Position numbers and translations under genes: made by a program. A DNA stretch of 37,270 nucleotides from Rikenellaceae bacterium (GTDB lineage: Bacteria; Bacteroidota; Bacteroidia; Bacteroidales; Rikenellaceae). The DNA lies in the NCBI GenBank assembly GCA_015059685.1, contig SUZW01000019.1, positions 1 to 37,270 of the forward strand, read 5' to 3'. Positions 16,084 through 24,316 of this stretch are shown one piece after another. Position 1 is the stretch's first letter. Each line of letters opens with the position of its first letter. A model generated the notes under the pieces. It was not told the DNA's origin. It ran no database searches and worked only from the letters and a program-made list of their open reading frames with translations.

Positions 16084-16566
16084 TTACAACACGAGTGGTG
16101 CAACCTCGGCACCCACGAAGGGTATCAAGTCCTGCGGATTGAGGCGCAGTTGCAGGCCTCGTTGTCCGGCACTTATATAGATATAGTCGAACTGCAAAAC
16201 GCTCTCGTCGATAAATGTCGGGAAGCGTTTTTTCATACCTATAGGTGTGCAGCCCCCTCGGATATAACCCGTTGTCGGGAGCAGCTCCTTCATAGGTATA
16301 AGGTTTGCGCTCTTGTTGCCCGAGACCTTGGCTGCGGCCTTCAGATCGACCTCCTTGTCGCCCTGAACGACGCATACGAAGTGGCCGTTGCGGTCGCCAC
16401 GCAACACAAGAGTCTTATAGACTCGCTCGATAGGCTCCCCGAGGGTTGCTGCAACATGGGTTGCCGCCAAATCGTTCTCATCGACCTCGTAGGGAACGAG
16501 GTCGTAGGCTATCTTCGCTCTGTCGAGGAGTCGAGCAGCATTGGTCTTCTCTATCTTCTTTGCCAT
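16084..16566 (-). CDS. ybaK: Cys-tRNA(Pro)/YbaK-type aminoacyl-tRNA deacylase
   Basis: A 160-residue trans-editing enzyme of the YbaK/EbsC family, which hydrolyses mischarged Cys-tRNA(Pro) in the cytosol. K51 in RVYKTLVLRG is the expected essential lysine. The family loop GYIRGGCTPIGMKK is at 100-113. KEVDLKAAAKVSGNKSANL (71-89) is also typical. I set the start at 16566 (MAKKIEKTNAARLL). A longer in-frame start at 16611 would place the promoter at 16587-16594 inside the gene, and its extra 15 residues look unrelated to the family. Confidence 0.88.
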   Translation of the reverse strand: MAKKIEKTNAARLLDRAKIAYDLVPYEVDENDLAATHVAATLGEPIERVYKTLVLRGDRNGHFVCVVQGDKEVDLKAAAKVSGNKSANLIPMKELLPTTGYIRGGCTPIGMKKRFPTFIDESVLQFDYIYISAGQRGLQLRLNPQDLIPFVGAEVAPLVL

Positions 16567-16570
16567 TAAA

Positions 16571-16602
16571 TTTGCTATTTTCGCCACAAAGGTATAATTT
16601 TG
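16571..16602 (+). promoter_or_regulatory. Promoter of the NAGPA-domain gene pair
   Basis: TTTG at 16571-16574, exactly 20 bp, then TAATTTTG at 16595-16602. The ATG at 16626 follows 23 bp later. It overlaps the opposing ybaK promoter. Confidence 0.72.
16587..16594 (-). promoter_or_regulatory. Promoter -7 box of ybaK
   Basis: TACCTTTG on the minus strand, 20 bp before the chosen start at 16566. It directly abuts the plus-strand -7 box at 16595-16602, so the two promoters cannot both be occupied. Confidence 0.65.
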
Positions 16603-16625
16603 TGCAGACATAAAATACTCTACCT

Positions 16626-17507
16626 ATGAAAAAATTTGTTATTACAATCGTTGCTTTTATTGTAGCCGCAACAGCCGTGGCTCAAAACACCGACTCTCTA
16701 ACTTTTGTCAAGGCTCCACGAGATCTATTCTCGCTCGACAAGGGAGCCGAGGGTTACACCTTGAAGGCTGTCGAAATCTTCTCTTCACGACAGACGATAT
16801 CGGTTATACGCTACTCGCCCAAGCGTTTCATCACCAGCATCGTCTTGCCCGAGAAGCGCAATCGCCTCTCGGTTACCGCTTCAGCTGCAGGTGGCGATTT
16901 CGGAGTAAATGCCGGCTACTGGGATGTGGCTATAGACCGCCCTTCGGCCTTTCTGCGACTCGGTGGTAAAACACTCTTTGCAACGGCCGATTTTGAGAAG
17001 GAGCGTGTCGATGGTTTGGTGTGTATCGCCCGCAAAGGCGTTGTCGTAGATTGTTGCAAGGCCGGTGAGGAGGCTCGCTACGCCGATAAGTACGACAATA
17101 TCCTCGCTTCGGGACCTATGCTTATAGATGAGGGTCGCAGCATCGACCACAGCCACTACACAGCCACGATGGTCGAGGCGACACACGGCAAAGATTTTGG
17201 TGCCTACTACACCTATATTCGTCGCCACCCACGCACCGTTATCGGCACCGACAAGAGGGGCAACATCTACCTCGTTGTTGTGGATGGTCGTGCAAAGGGG
17301 TTGGCTGAGGGTGTGACAATCGAAGAGCTTACCCGCATCTGCGAGTGGCTCGGACTCACCGATGCCATAAACCTCGATGGTGGCAGCTCCTCGACAATGT
17401 GGAGTGCACAAAATGGTGTTGTCAACTACCCTTGTCGCAACAAGAAGTTCGACCACGAGGGTGAGCGCAAGGTGTCGAGCTGTATCGTTGTGAAGAGCAA
17501 AAAATAA
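16626..17507 (+). CDS. Secreted phosphodiester glycosidase (NAGPA-domain) protein, paralogue 1
   Basis: A 293-residue exported protein with a signal peptide ending at AVAQ (17-20). The rest is a NAGPA domain, the fold of the enzyme that uncovers GlcNAc-1-phosphodiesters on lysosomal proteins; bacterial members act on sugar phosphodiesters, often envelope or teichoic-type polymers, but mostly lack assays. Motifs in order: VNAGYWD (94-100), ASGPMLID (161-168), HPRTVIGTDKRGNIYLVVVDGR (201-222), INLDGGSSSTMW (248-259) and DHEGERKVSSCIVV near the end. All the expected glycine/aspartate signatures are intact, so it is probably active. The next gene, 11 bp downstream, is a paralogue, so the two are a tandem duplication in one operon. 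Probably periplasmic. Confidence 0.82.
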   Translation: MKKFVITIVAFIVAATAVAQNTDSLTFVKAPRDLFSLDKGAEGYTLKAVEIFSSRQTISVIRYSPKRFITSIVLPEKRNRLSVTASAAGGDFGVNAGYWDVAIDRPSAFLRLGGKTLFATADFEKERVDGLVCIARKGVVVDCCKAGEEARYADKYDNILASGPMLIDEGRSIDHSHYTATMVEATHGKDFGAYYTYIRRHPRTVIGTDKRGNIYLVVVDGRAKGLAEGVTIEELTRICEWLGLTDAINLDGGSSSTMWSAQNGVVNYPCRNKKFDHEGERKVSSCIVVKSKK

Positions 17508-17518
17508 CCTATACTACG

Positions 17519-18382
17519 ATGAAACGACATCTGTTTTTACTCTCACTCCTACTGTTTGCACTCTCGGCCGTGGCGCAGAGTGCCGACTCTGTAGCTTTTG
17601 TAAATGCCAAGCGCAATCCTCTCAAGATTAAGGGGGCAAAGGGCTACACGGTGGCAGTGGAGTTGTTCGATGCTCCGCAGAATATCTCGGTCTTCAACTA
17701 CTCGCCAAAGCGTTTTACGACCGATATTGTGCAGACCAAGGAGCTTACACCCGTAAGCGTTGTGGCCAAGAGGTGCGATGCTGCACTTGCCATCAACGCC
17801 TGCTTCTGGAATGTTCGCACCGTACTTCCAAAGACCTTCGTAAAGAGCAACGGCAAGGTGCTGTCGCTCACCGACTCGTCGTGTTACCCCTATGTCAATG
17901 GCTTGGTCTTTCTGCACGACAAAGAGATAGATGTTCTGCACTCGTTGGCTATGCCCGACTACAAGGGGCTTGTAGAGGGGTGTGACGATGTTTTTGCCTC
18001 GGGGCCGCTGCTTATTGAGGGCGGAAAATCCTACGACTACGACTATTGTCGCAACACCGATGACGAGGAGTTACGCCTTCTGCGTAAGTTGTGTCTGCGT
18101 CGTCACCCACGCAGCGTTATAGGTTGCGACGACAAGGGCAACATCTACCTCGTGGTGGTCGATGGTCGTTCGAGGGGAAATGCCGAGGGTATGACCATGT
18201 CGGAGCTCACGGCACTATGCCGTTGGATGGGTATGGTCGAGGCGGTAAATCTTGATGGTGGAGGCTCGTCGGCTCTGTGGAGCTGCAAGCACGGCATCAT
18301 AAACCACCCGAGCGACAATAAGAGGTTCGACCACGAGGGCGAACGCAAGGTATCGAGCTGCATAGTCGTGAGAAGACGATAG
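17519..18382 (+). CDS. Secreted phosphodiester glycosidase (NAGPA-domain) protein, paralogue 2
   Basis: A 287-residue paralogue of the preceding gene. Its signal peptide ends at AVAQ (17-20), like its partner. The core motifs are kept: AINACFWN, ASGPLLIEGG, HPRSVIGCDDKGNIYLVVVDGR, VNLDGGGSSALW and the identical ending DHEGERKVSSCIVV. NAGYWD of paralogue 1 is NACFWN here, and it has an extra cysteine in HPRSVIGCD, so the pocket may have shifted. The middle part (about 100-160) has diverged most, which suggests an old duplication with different substrates rather than a recent copy. It converges with rodA with 48 bp between them and no clear terminator. Confidence 0.82.
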   Translation: MKRHLFLLSLLLFALSAVAQSADSVAFVNAKRNPLKIKGAKGYTVAVELFDAPQNISVFNYSPKRFTTDIVQTKELTPVSVVAKRCDAALAINACFWNVRTVLPKTFVKSNGKVLSLTDSSCYPYVNGLVFLHDKEIDVLHSLAMPDYKGLVEGCDDVFASGPLLIEGGKSYDYDYCRNTDDEELRLLRKLCLRRHPRSVIGCDDKGNIYLVVVDGRSRGNAEGMTMSELTALCRWMGMVEAVNLDGGGSSALWSCKHGIINHPSDNKRFDHEGERKVSSCIVVRRR

Positions 18383-18430
18383 AGAGGTTGATTGTTGGTG
18401 GCCGCCTGCCCGATAGGTCGGCAGAACGCC

Positions 18431-19876
18431 TTATAGGTAGTTGTACGATGGCAACTCACGATTGGTCTGGGCATCGAGCGAGAAGGCGATAAATATCATC
18501 ACCGTAAAGGCCAACAGCGAGGAACCACCATAGGAGATTAGTGGCAGCGGTATGCCCATCACCGGTACAAGACCTATGGTCATACCCACATTTATAAGGG
18601 TGTGGAAGAGCAACACCGATGCCACCGAGTAGCAATATACACGGCCGAAGCTCTCTCGTTGATTATCTCCCATACGCATCAGTCGCAGGATAAATGCCGC
18701 AATAAGCACCAGCACAAAGAGCGAACCTACGAAGCCGAACTCCTCACCTATGGTGCAGAATATAAAGTCGGTGTGCTTCTCGGGCACAAGGCCGTAGCGT
18801 ATCTGCGAGCCTTGCAGGTAGCCCTTTCCGAACCATCCACCCGAGCCGATGGCAATCTTCGATTGGCGGACATTGTAGTCGTAGGCGTTATCGGTTGCCA
18901 AACCCAGGAACACCTCGATACGCTTCTGCTGGTGTGGGCGCAAGGCGTTAAACACCGCATTCGAGGTCGGTAGTATCGCCACCGACACAGCAAAGAGTGC
19001 CACCATAATATAGAGGTTGCGCAGGCGTAGGCGGTAGGCGTATATGCAGACCCCGATTAGCGAAACGAGAGTTGTCACAAGCAGTGCTATATAGTACGAC
19101 ATCTCCGCAGCAGGCAGAGCATTTACCAAGAGGTAGAGGAGGATGCTCACCCCAAAGAGCGAGGCAACATAGATTATACAATCTCGCCAACGACCGTTGT
19201 TCAGCCCCTCCGATATGGTAAATATAAATATCAACGCCACGAGCAACACTGTAGGCGAGAATATAAACGAGAGAATAAAGAGCGCAGCGATACATATTAT
19301 AGGTATGCAGAGCCACTTATTCAACCCCTCCCTGTAGAGCATAAATATAAAGGAGCAGAGCACCAGTCCCGAGCCCGTGTCGTTCTGCAACACCGTAATG
19401 GCGAGTGGTACAAAGAGCAACAGGGCCACCTTCGCAATATCCTTTGCCGAGTGTATCGAGAAGCCGTATTCGCTCATAAGGCGAGCCGTCGCCAGGGCGA
19501 TGGCAATCTTGGCAAACTCCATGGTTTGCAACTGCACGGGGCCAAACTTCAGCCACGCTCTTGCTCCATTGACTTCACTTCCCGCAACAAGTGTTACGGC
19601 CAAAGCCAAGATAGCTGCGGCGTAGAGGTAGTAGGCCGTTTTGTGCCATACGCTGGCATCGAGTAGGAGTATCACGACACCCACAACGAGCGATACACCA
19701 AACCACACAGCCTGCTTGATGTAGTTGTGCGAGAAGGCAAAGAAGTTCTCGCTACCCTCAACCCACGAGGCCGAGAATACCGCCACAAGACCTACGACAA
19801 CGAGAGCCACATAGAGCAACACGGCTATGCGGTCCACACCTCCGAAGAGTGATATTTTGTTCGAGTTATAGGCCAT
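18431..19876 (-). CDS. rodA: Rod-shape SEDS peptidoglycan glycosyltransferase RodA
   Basis: Polymerises lipid II into glycan strands during cell elongation, in complex with PBP2 in the inner membrane. At 481 residues it has about ten membrane segments and a longer middle loop region than the E. coli protein, as in other Bacteroidota (recalled). SEDS motifs: NGARAWLKFGPVQLQTMEFAK, where the usual QPSE reads LQTME; IGSGGWFGKGYLQGSQ; HTDFIFCTIGEEFGFVGS; and GIPLPLISYGGSS near the C-terminus. It is the last gene of the mreB-mreC-mreD-mrdA-rodA operon, 5 bp after mrdA. Confidence 0.93.
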   Translation of the reverse strand: MAYNSNKISLFGGVDRIAVLLYVALVVVGLVAVFSASWVEGSENFFAFSHNYIKQAVWFGVSLVVGVVILLLDASVWHKTAYYLYAAAILALAVTLVAGSEVNGARAWLKFGPVQLQTMEFAKIAIALATARLMSEYGFSIHSAKDIAKVALLLFVPLAITVLQNDTGSGLVLCSFIFMLYREGLNKWLCIPIICIAALFILSFIFSPTVLLVALIFIFTISEGLNNGRWRDCIIYVASLFGVSILLYLLVNALPAAEMSYYIALLVTTLVSLIGVCIYAYRLRLRNLYIMVALFAVSVAILPTSNAVFNALRPHQQKRIEVFLGLATDNAYDYNVRQSKIAIGSGGWFGKGYLQGSQIRYGLVPEKHTDFIFCTIGEEFGFVGSLFVLVLIAAFILRLMRMGDNQRESFGRVYCYSVASVLLFHTLINVGMTIGLVPVMGIPLPLISYGGSSLLAFTVMIFIAFSLDAQTNRELPSYNYL

Positions 19877-19881
19877 AATCG

Positions 19882-21708
19882 TTATCTCTGCTTTTTAGCC
19901 CGATACATCGGGTAGGCAATCCTCTTCTGTTTAACATAATCGACCAACCAAGGTCGTGTGATGGTGTCGGTCAGATACTTCTCCTCGATAAGCGAGGCTA
20001 TAGGCACCGCCATCTCGGCACCGAAACCTCCATGCTCGACATATACGGCAATGGCGATGCGTGGGTTGTTGCGCGGGGCAAACGATATGAAGGTCGAGTG
20101 GTCCTCACCCTTCGAGTTCTGCGCTGTACCCGTCTTACCGCAGACATCCAACCCCTTGAGTTTCGCACCTTGGCATGTGCCATCGACATTTACGCCTCGC
20201 CACATACCCTCGACAATAACATCGAAGTGTTTTTTATCGACTTTGGTATATTGACGCTCGTAGAAGCGGCTGTCGAGCGAGTCTCGGCCCTCCACACCTC
20301 GCACGATATGGGGAATATAGTAGTAACCTCGGTTTGCTACCGTAGCCGCCAGATTTGCCATCTGCAACGGGGTGCAACCCAGCTCTCCCTGACCTATCGA
20401 GAGCGAGAGGAGCGTGAGGGCGTTCCACGACCTGCGGTATCGCTTGTCGTAGAACTCACGGTCGGGCACAAAGCCGGGGCCCTCGCCCAGGAAGTCGCTG
20501 TCGAGCTTGCGACCGAAGCCAAACGAGAGAACATAGTCACGCCACACATCGAAGCCATCCTTCGCACGCTCGAACTTCTTGTTTTCGAGGATGTTGCGGA
20601 ATACATAGCAGAAGTATGCGTTACACGATGTAGCGATGGCATAACGCAGGTCGAGCGGGGAGCGATGCTCGTGGCAACCGATATGCTCGCCACCGAGGTG
20701 ATAACCCATGTGGCACGAGTACATATAGTGCGGTCGCAAGACACCCTCCTGCATACCTATAAGACCCGTTACGAGCTTGAAGGTCGAGCCCGGCGGATAG
20801 CGTGATTTTACGGCTCGGTTCCACAACGGGCGACGAGGGTCATTAAGCTCACGCATATAGTTGTTGCCTCGCTCCTTGCCTATGATTAGATTGTCGGGGT
20901 TGAAGGTTGGTGCCGATGCCATAACCAATATCTCGCCCGTCGAGGGCTCTATCGCCACCACGGCTCCCACCTTGTCACGCATCAGCTCCTCGGCAAACTG
21001 CTGCAGCTCGGCATCTATGGTGCAGACGATAGATTTTCCCGCCTGCGGCTCCTTGATTATGGTGTTGCGCTCGGCCTGTGGTGCAAAGATATCCTGCAGC
21101 ACCAAACCCTTCTCGCCTCGCAACTCACGCTCGTAGGCCAACTCCAAGCCCTCCATACCGATATAGTCGCCCACCGAGTAGTCGGGGTCCTCGGCTATAC
21201 GCTTCTGCGACACCTCACCAATGCTGCCGAGGAGGTTGCCGCCAATCTTGCGGGGGTATTGTCGCACGGTGCGCTGCGAGGTGTAGAAGCCCGAGATGTT
21301 CATCTCGTCGAGCAGCAACTTCTGCTCGACGGTTATAGGGTAGCGCATAAGGCGGTACTCACGACGAGGCAACGAACGCTTGAAACTCCTGACGAGCTGG
21401 TCGTGTGTCAGTCCGAGTATCTCGCAGACTCGCAGCGTGTCAAAGCCCCCTCGTGGCATATCCTTGCGCACTATCGAGACATCGTAGCAGAGGCGATTTT
21501 GCGCCAACAATTCGCCGTTGCGGTCGTAAATCTCACCTCGAGGTGGGTGTATCACCACATTTCGGAGGTAGTTGCGGTCGGACATCTCGCCATAACGACC
21601 ATCCACAAGCTGTAGGTAGCCCAATCGTAACACAATTGTTACGAATATCGCAACCACAATAATGCGTGCTACCAATGCCCGTGGCGACAAGCCCTCTCCG
21701 TGTCCCAT
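19882..21708 (-). CDS. mrdA: Penicillin-binding protein 2 (elongation transpeptidase)
   Basis: A 608-residue class B PBP that cross-links new peptidoglycan with RodA. The N-terminal membrane anchor is at about 11-30. The dimerisation/pedestal domain spans about 50-230 (HPPRGEIYDRNGELLAQN at 54-71). The transpeptidase domain has the three canonical motifs: S308-T-F-K311, S361-C-N363 and K525-T-G527. Beta-lactams of the mecillinam type act on this class (family knowledge). The gene is 5 bp upstream of rodA and 3 bp downstream of mreD. Start at 21708 gives a short cytoplasmic tail before the anchor. Confidence 0.95.
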   Translation of the reverse strand: MGHGEGLSPRALVARIIVVAIFVTIVLRLGYLQLVDGRYGEMSDRNYLRNVVIHPPRGEIYDRNGELLAQNRLCYDVSIVRKDMPRGGFDTLRVCEILGLTHDQLVRSFKRSLPRREYRLMRYPITVEQKLLLDEMNISGFYTSQRTVRQYPRKIGGNLLGSIGEVSQKRIAEDPDYSVGDYIGMEGLELAYERELRGEKGLVLQDIFAPQAERNTIIKEPQAGKSIVCTIDAELQQFAEELMRDKVGAVVAIEPSTGEILVMASAPTFNPDNLIIGKERGNNYMRELNDPRRPLWNRAVKSRYPPGSTFKLVTGLIGMQEGVLRPHYMYSCHMGYHLGGEHIGCHEHRSPLDLRYAIATSCNAYFCYVFRNILENKKFERAKDGFDVWRDYVLSFGFGRKLDSDFLGEGPGFVPDREFYDKRYRRSWNALTLLSLSIGQGELGCTPLQMANLAATVANRGYYYIPHIVRGVEGRDSLDSRFYERQYTKVDKKHFDVIVEGMWRGVNVDGTCQGAKLKGLDVCGKTGTAQNSKGEDHSTFISFAPRNNPRIAIAVYVEHGGFGAEMAVPIASLIEEKYLTDTITRPWLVDYVKQKRIAYPMYRAKKQR

Positions 21709-21711
21709 AAC

Positions 21712-22218
21712 CTATGCAGAGAGTCGTTTAGAGAATAGATATATCAGAATATAATCGAGGGCTAACGATACCGATATGCTGCAGAGTATGCGCAGCATCA
21801 AGACCCCAAAATTCGATAACGATAGCCACTCGAAACCATAGAACAGCAACGAATGAAGTACCACCACGGCTACGACATAGCGATGAAAGCGTACACCGAG
21901 GCGTTTTGGTGTCGGTACACCCTCCTCGTTCGATACCGAGGATAACCCCGCCAACGAGAAGAGGATAAATCGACGGAAGTAGGCCACAGGTAGCGTGGCA
22001 AGCAGGTTGAGCCCCACTGTACCCATCATAAAGTCCATCGTGAGGCCGAGTATTACGCCCGCCCCGAGCATCTTCCACTGTGAGGTCTCAATCGGAAGAA
22101 ATATCAAGAGCAGGATATAGACCATAGGGGCAACAAGTGGTGTTATGGCGAGGTTGTTGAGCACCAAACTCAACAACAAAACCACAACGACCAGCAATAT
22201 GTATGCTCCATTTCTCAT
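21712..22218 (-). CDS. mreD: Rod-shape determining protein MreD
   Basis: A 168-residue, very hydrophobic inner-membrane protein with about five membrane segments. It contains the family-like stretch LLIFLPIETSQWKMLGAGVILGLTMDFMMGTVGLN, where a D in the third helix and a following G-x-N are typical. Sequence similarity in MreD is always low, so the call leans on position between mreC and mrdA. It probably links MreC to the RodA-PBP2 pair. Confidence 0.85.
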   Translation of the reverse strand: MRNGAYILLVVVVLLLSLVLNNLAITPLVAPMVYILLLIFLPIETSQWKMLGAGVILGLTMDFMMGTVGLNLLATLPVAYFRRFILFSLAGLSSVSNEEGVPTPKRLGVRFHRYVVAVVVLHSLLFYGFEWLSLSNFGVLMLRILCSISVSLALDYILIYLFSKRLSA

Positions 22219-22250
22219 AGTTCTTTACTTCTTCTCAACTCTTGCAATAG

Positions 22251-23075
22251 CTATTTTTTTGCTTTCTCTTCGAGAGCCTTTGCCTCGCCCGAGTGGTTGT
22301 TGCGCACCAACACCACATTGTAGAGTCGCCCCATATCGGCTGCAAGGCGTATCTTGCAGTTGTAGGAGGTGCCATTTTCGGCAAGGGCAACCTTTTCGAT
22401 GTTTCCTATCACCGCCTCACGAGGGAAGTAGTGCGAGAAGCCCGCAGCGCAGACCACATCACCCTCCTTCACCGAGGCATACTTCGACAACTCCTCGAAG
22501 TCTATAACTCCGGCATCACCGCCACGCCATACCACAGCACCGTGGCTCCCATCGCCCGACAGCACACCGCTGATGCGCATATCGGCATTGAGCAGCGTCT
22601 TTGCCACGGCAAAGTTCTCGGAGCAATCGACCACCACACCCACGGCATTGCCATCGGGTGTCATCACCGCCATATCTGCCGACACGCCATCGCTGTAACC
22701 CTTGTCTATGGTTATGAAGTTGCGGGCACGGTTTGTTGTCGAGGCTATGACACGCCCCGTGAGGTAGTCGTAGTGTCGCAGCACCTCGGATGCAGCAACC
22801 TCCTTGTTTGGCAGTAGCGCCTCGAGGTTGCGGATATGGTTCTCGAGATGAGCTATATGCTCGGTGAGTTCCCTATTCTCCTTACGCAGAGCAAAGTAGT
22901 TCGATACACCCGCAAATGTGCCATATATTCGCCCCACCACGGCATTCGACCATACGAGGATTCGGGCCTGTGTGTAGGGTGTCGAGTAGGCATACATACG
23001 GATAGCGATAATCTCCACTATTATAAAGACTATCGCTACCGATGTTTTGCGTATGAAGTATATCAGCTTCTGCAT
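22251..23075 (-). CDS. mreC: Rod-shape determining protein MreC
   Basis: A 274-residue bitopic protein: cytoplasmic tail, membrane helix at about 10-30, a coiled-coil at about 60-92 (LRKENRELTEHIAHLENHIRNLEAL), then the periplasmic beta-barrel domain with YLTGRVIASTTNRARNFITIDKGYSDGV and NADMRISGVLSGDGSHGAVVW, both typical of MreC. It activates PBP2/RodA from the periplasmic side. It follows mreB after 46 bp. That gap contains the direct repeat TTGTCAATTGTCAATT and TTAGCCATTAGCTAA, of unknown meaning. Confidence 0.92.
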   Translation of the reverse strand: MQKLIYFIRKTSVAIVFIIVEIIAIRMYAYSTPYTQARILVWSNAVVGRIYGTFAGVSNYFALRKENRELTEHIAHLENHIRNLEALLPNKEVAASEVLRHYDYLTGRVIASTTNRARNFITIDKGYSDGVSADMAVMTPDGNAVGVVVDCSENFAVAKTLLNADMRISGVLSGDGSHGAVVWRGGDAGVIDFEELSKYASVKEGDVVCAAGFSHYFPREAVIGNIEKVALAENGTSYNCKIRLAADMGRLYNVVLVRNNHSGEAKALEEKAKK

Positions 23076-23121
23076 ATTAGTTAGCCATTAGCTAAATTGT
23101 CAATTGTCAATTCGCCTGGCC

Positions 23122-24141
23122 TTATCGCATCAGGAAGGAGAACAAGTTGATATTCTTGAGGGCGATATTTGTACCACGCACCACAGCACGCAGTGGGTCC
23201 TCGGCGATATGGAACTGAATACCCGTCTTCTTCGAAAGACGCTTGTCGAGACCCTTAATCAGCGCACCACCACCTGCGAGGTAGATACCATTCTTCACAA
23301 CATCGGAGTAGAGCTCCGCAGGCATCTCCTGCAACACCTTCATCAACGCTGCATCGAGCTTCACGAGCGACTTGTCGAGGGCGTAGGCAATCTCGTTGTA
23401 GGAGAGGGTGATGGTCTGTGGCAGGGCGGTGAGCATACTTGGACCCGTAACCACGAAATCCTCCGGCTCATCCTCCAACTCCGGTACCGCAGCACCAATC
23501 TTACACTTTATCTCCTCGGCAGTACGCTCACCGATGCGGATGCTGTGCTGCTGACGCACATAGTCCATGATGTCGGCCGTAAATACATCACCCGCAACAT
23601 TTATCGACTCCGAGCATACGATACCGCCCAACGAGATACAGGCTATCTCCGAGGTACCGCCACCTATGTCGATAATCATATTACCCTCGGGAGCCTCTAC
23701 ATCTATACCTGCACCGAGAGCAGCAGCCATAGGCTCGTAAATCATCGCCACCTCACGACCTCCGGCATGTTCGGCCGAGTCACGCACGGCGCGAATTTCG
23801 ACATTTGTCGAACCTGAAGGGATGCAGATAACCATCTTGAGCGAAGGCGAGAAGAGCGAGCTTCCGGTCTTGATTTTGCGTATCATGCCACGCAACATCA
23901 ACTCCGTAGCGTTGAAGTCGGCAATAACGCCATCCTTGAGAGGGCGTATAGTGCGCAGAATTTGGTTTGTACGACCGATGTAGGCCTGTGCCTCACGGCC
24001 GAGTGCAGCGAGTTGACCTGTCTGAACATTCACAGCCACAACCGATGGCTCATCAACGACAACCTCGTCGTTATAAACAATCAGCGTGTTGGCTGTTCCG
24101 AGGTCAATTGCCAACTCTTGTGTTAATGAAAAAAGTCCCAT
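23122..24141 (-). CDS. mreB: Actin-like cell-shape protein MreB
   Basis: A 339-residue bacterial actin that forms short filaments under the inner membrane and guides the elongation machinery. The N-terminal membrane-binding segment MGLFSLTQELAIDLGTANTL (1-20) includes the phosphate-1 loop (DLGTANT). Other motifs are IIDIGGGTSEIACISLGG (phosphate 2) and GIYLAGGGALIKGLDKRL (adenosine). It is the first gene of the five-gene operon and is divergent from pgi. The promoter box is at 24191-24198. Confidence 0.96.
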   Translation of the reverse strand: MGLFSLTQELAIDLGTANTLIVYNDEVVVDEPSVVAVNVQTGQLAALGREAQAYIGRTNQILRTIRPLKDGVIADFNATELMLRGMIRKIKTGSSLFSPSLKMVICIPSGSTNVEIRAVRDSAEHAGGREVAMIYEPMAAALGAGIDVEAPEGNMIIDIGGGTSEIACISLGGIVCSESINVAGDVFTADIMDYVRQQHSIRIGERTAEEIKCKIGAAVPELEDEPEDFVVTGPSMLTALPQTITLSYNEIAYALDKSLVKLDAALMKVLQEMPAELYSDVVKNGIYLAGGGALIKGLDKRLSKKTGIQFHIAEDPLRAVVRGTNIALKNINLFSFLMR

Positions 24142-24190
24142 AAATACTCTATTATTATTTTGTTTTTACTATCTCACATAATACTCCACG

Positions 24191-24198
24191 CAAAGATA
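24191..24198 (-). promoter_or_regulatory. Promoter -7 box of the mre operon
   Basis: TATCTTTG on the minus strand, 49 bp before the mreB start. A clear TTG at the -33 position is missing, and that region overlaps an A/T-rich dyad at 24201-24229. Confidence 0.6.
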
Positions 24199-24200
24199 CA

Positions 24201-24229
24201 AAAAAGATAGATATCTTTGATATCTTTTT
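24201..24229. promoter_or_regulatory. A/T-rich dyad between the mreB and pgi promoters
   Basis: Arms AAAAAGATA (24201-24209) and TATCTTTTT (24221-24229) are exact complements across an 11-bp centre that itself contains TATCTTTG (24212-24219), a second promoter-like box facing pgi. Low sequence complexity means chance is possible. Confidence 0.35.
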
Positions 24230-24252
24230 GAGAATTTCTACAAAAAAATTAT

Positions 24253-24260
24253 TATCTTTG
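24253..24260 (+). promoter_or_regulatory. Promoter -7 box of pgi
   Basis: TATCTTTG, 56 bp before the pgi ATG. A TTG lies 22 bp upstream (slightly long spacing). A second TATCTTTG at 24212-24219 may be an alternative start. Confidence 0.62.
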
Positions 24261-24316
24261 ACACTTGGTAAGAGTGTAAAATCAAAAAAGTCACAACTAA
24301 AAAAATAGAAAACACT

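Noticed and set aside
16567..16611. N-terminal extension of the YbaK protein
   Set aside because: It would contain the gene's own promoter box, and family members start at the chosen methionine.
18383..18430. Terminator between the NAGPA pair and rodA
   Set aside because: Only a 5-bp CTGCC/GGCAG stem with a 9-nt loop and no T tract; too weak to call.
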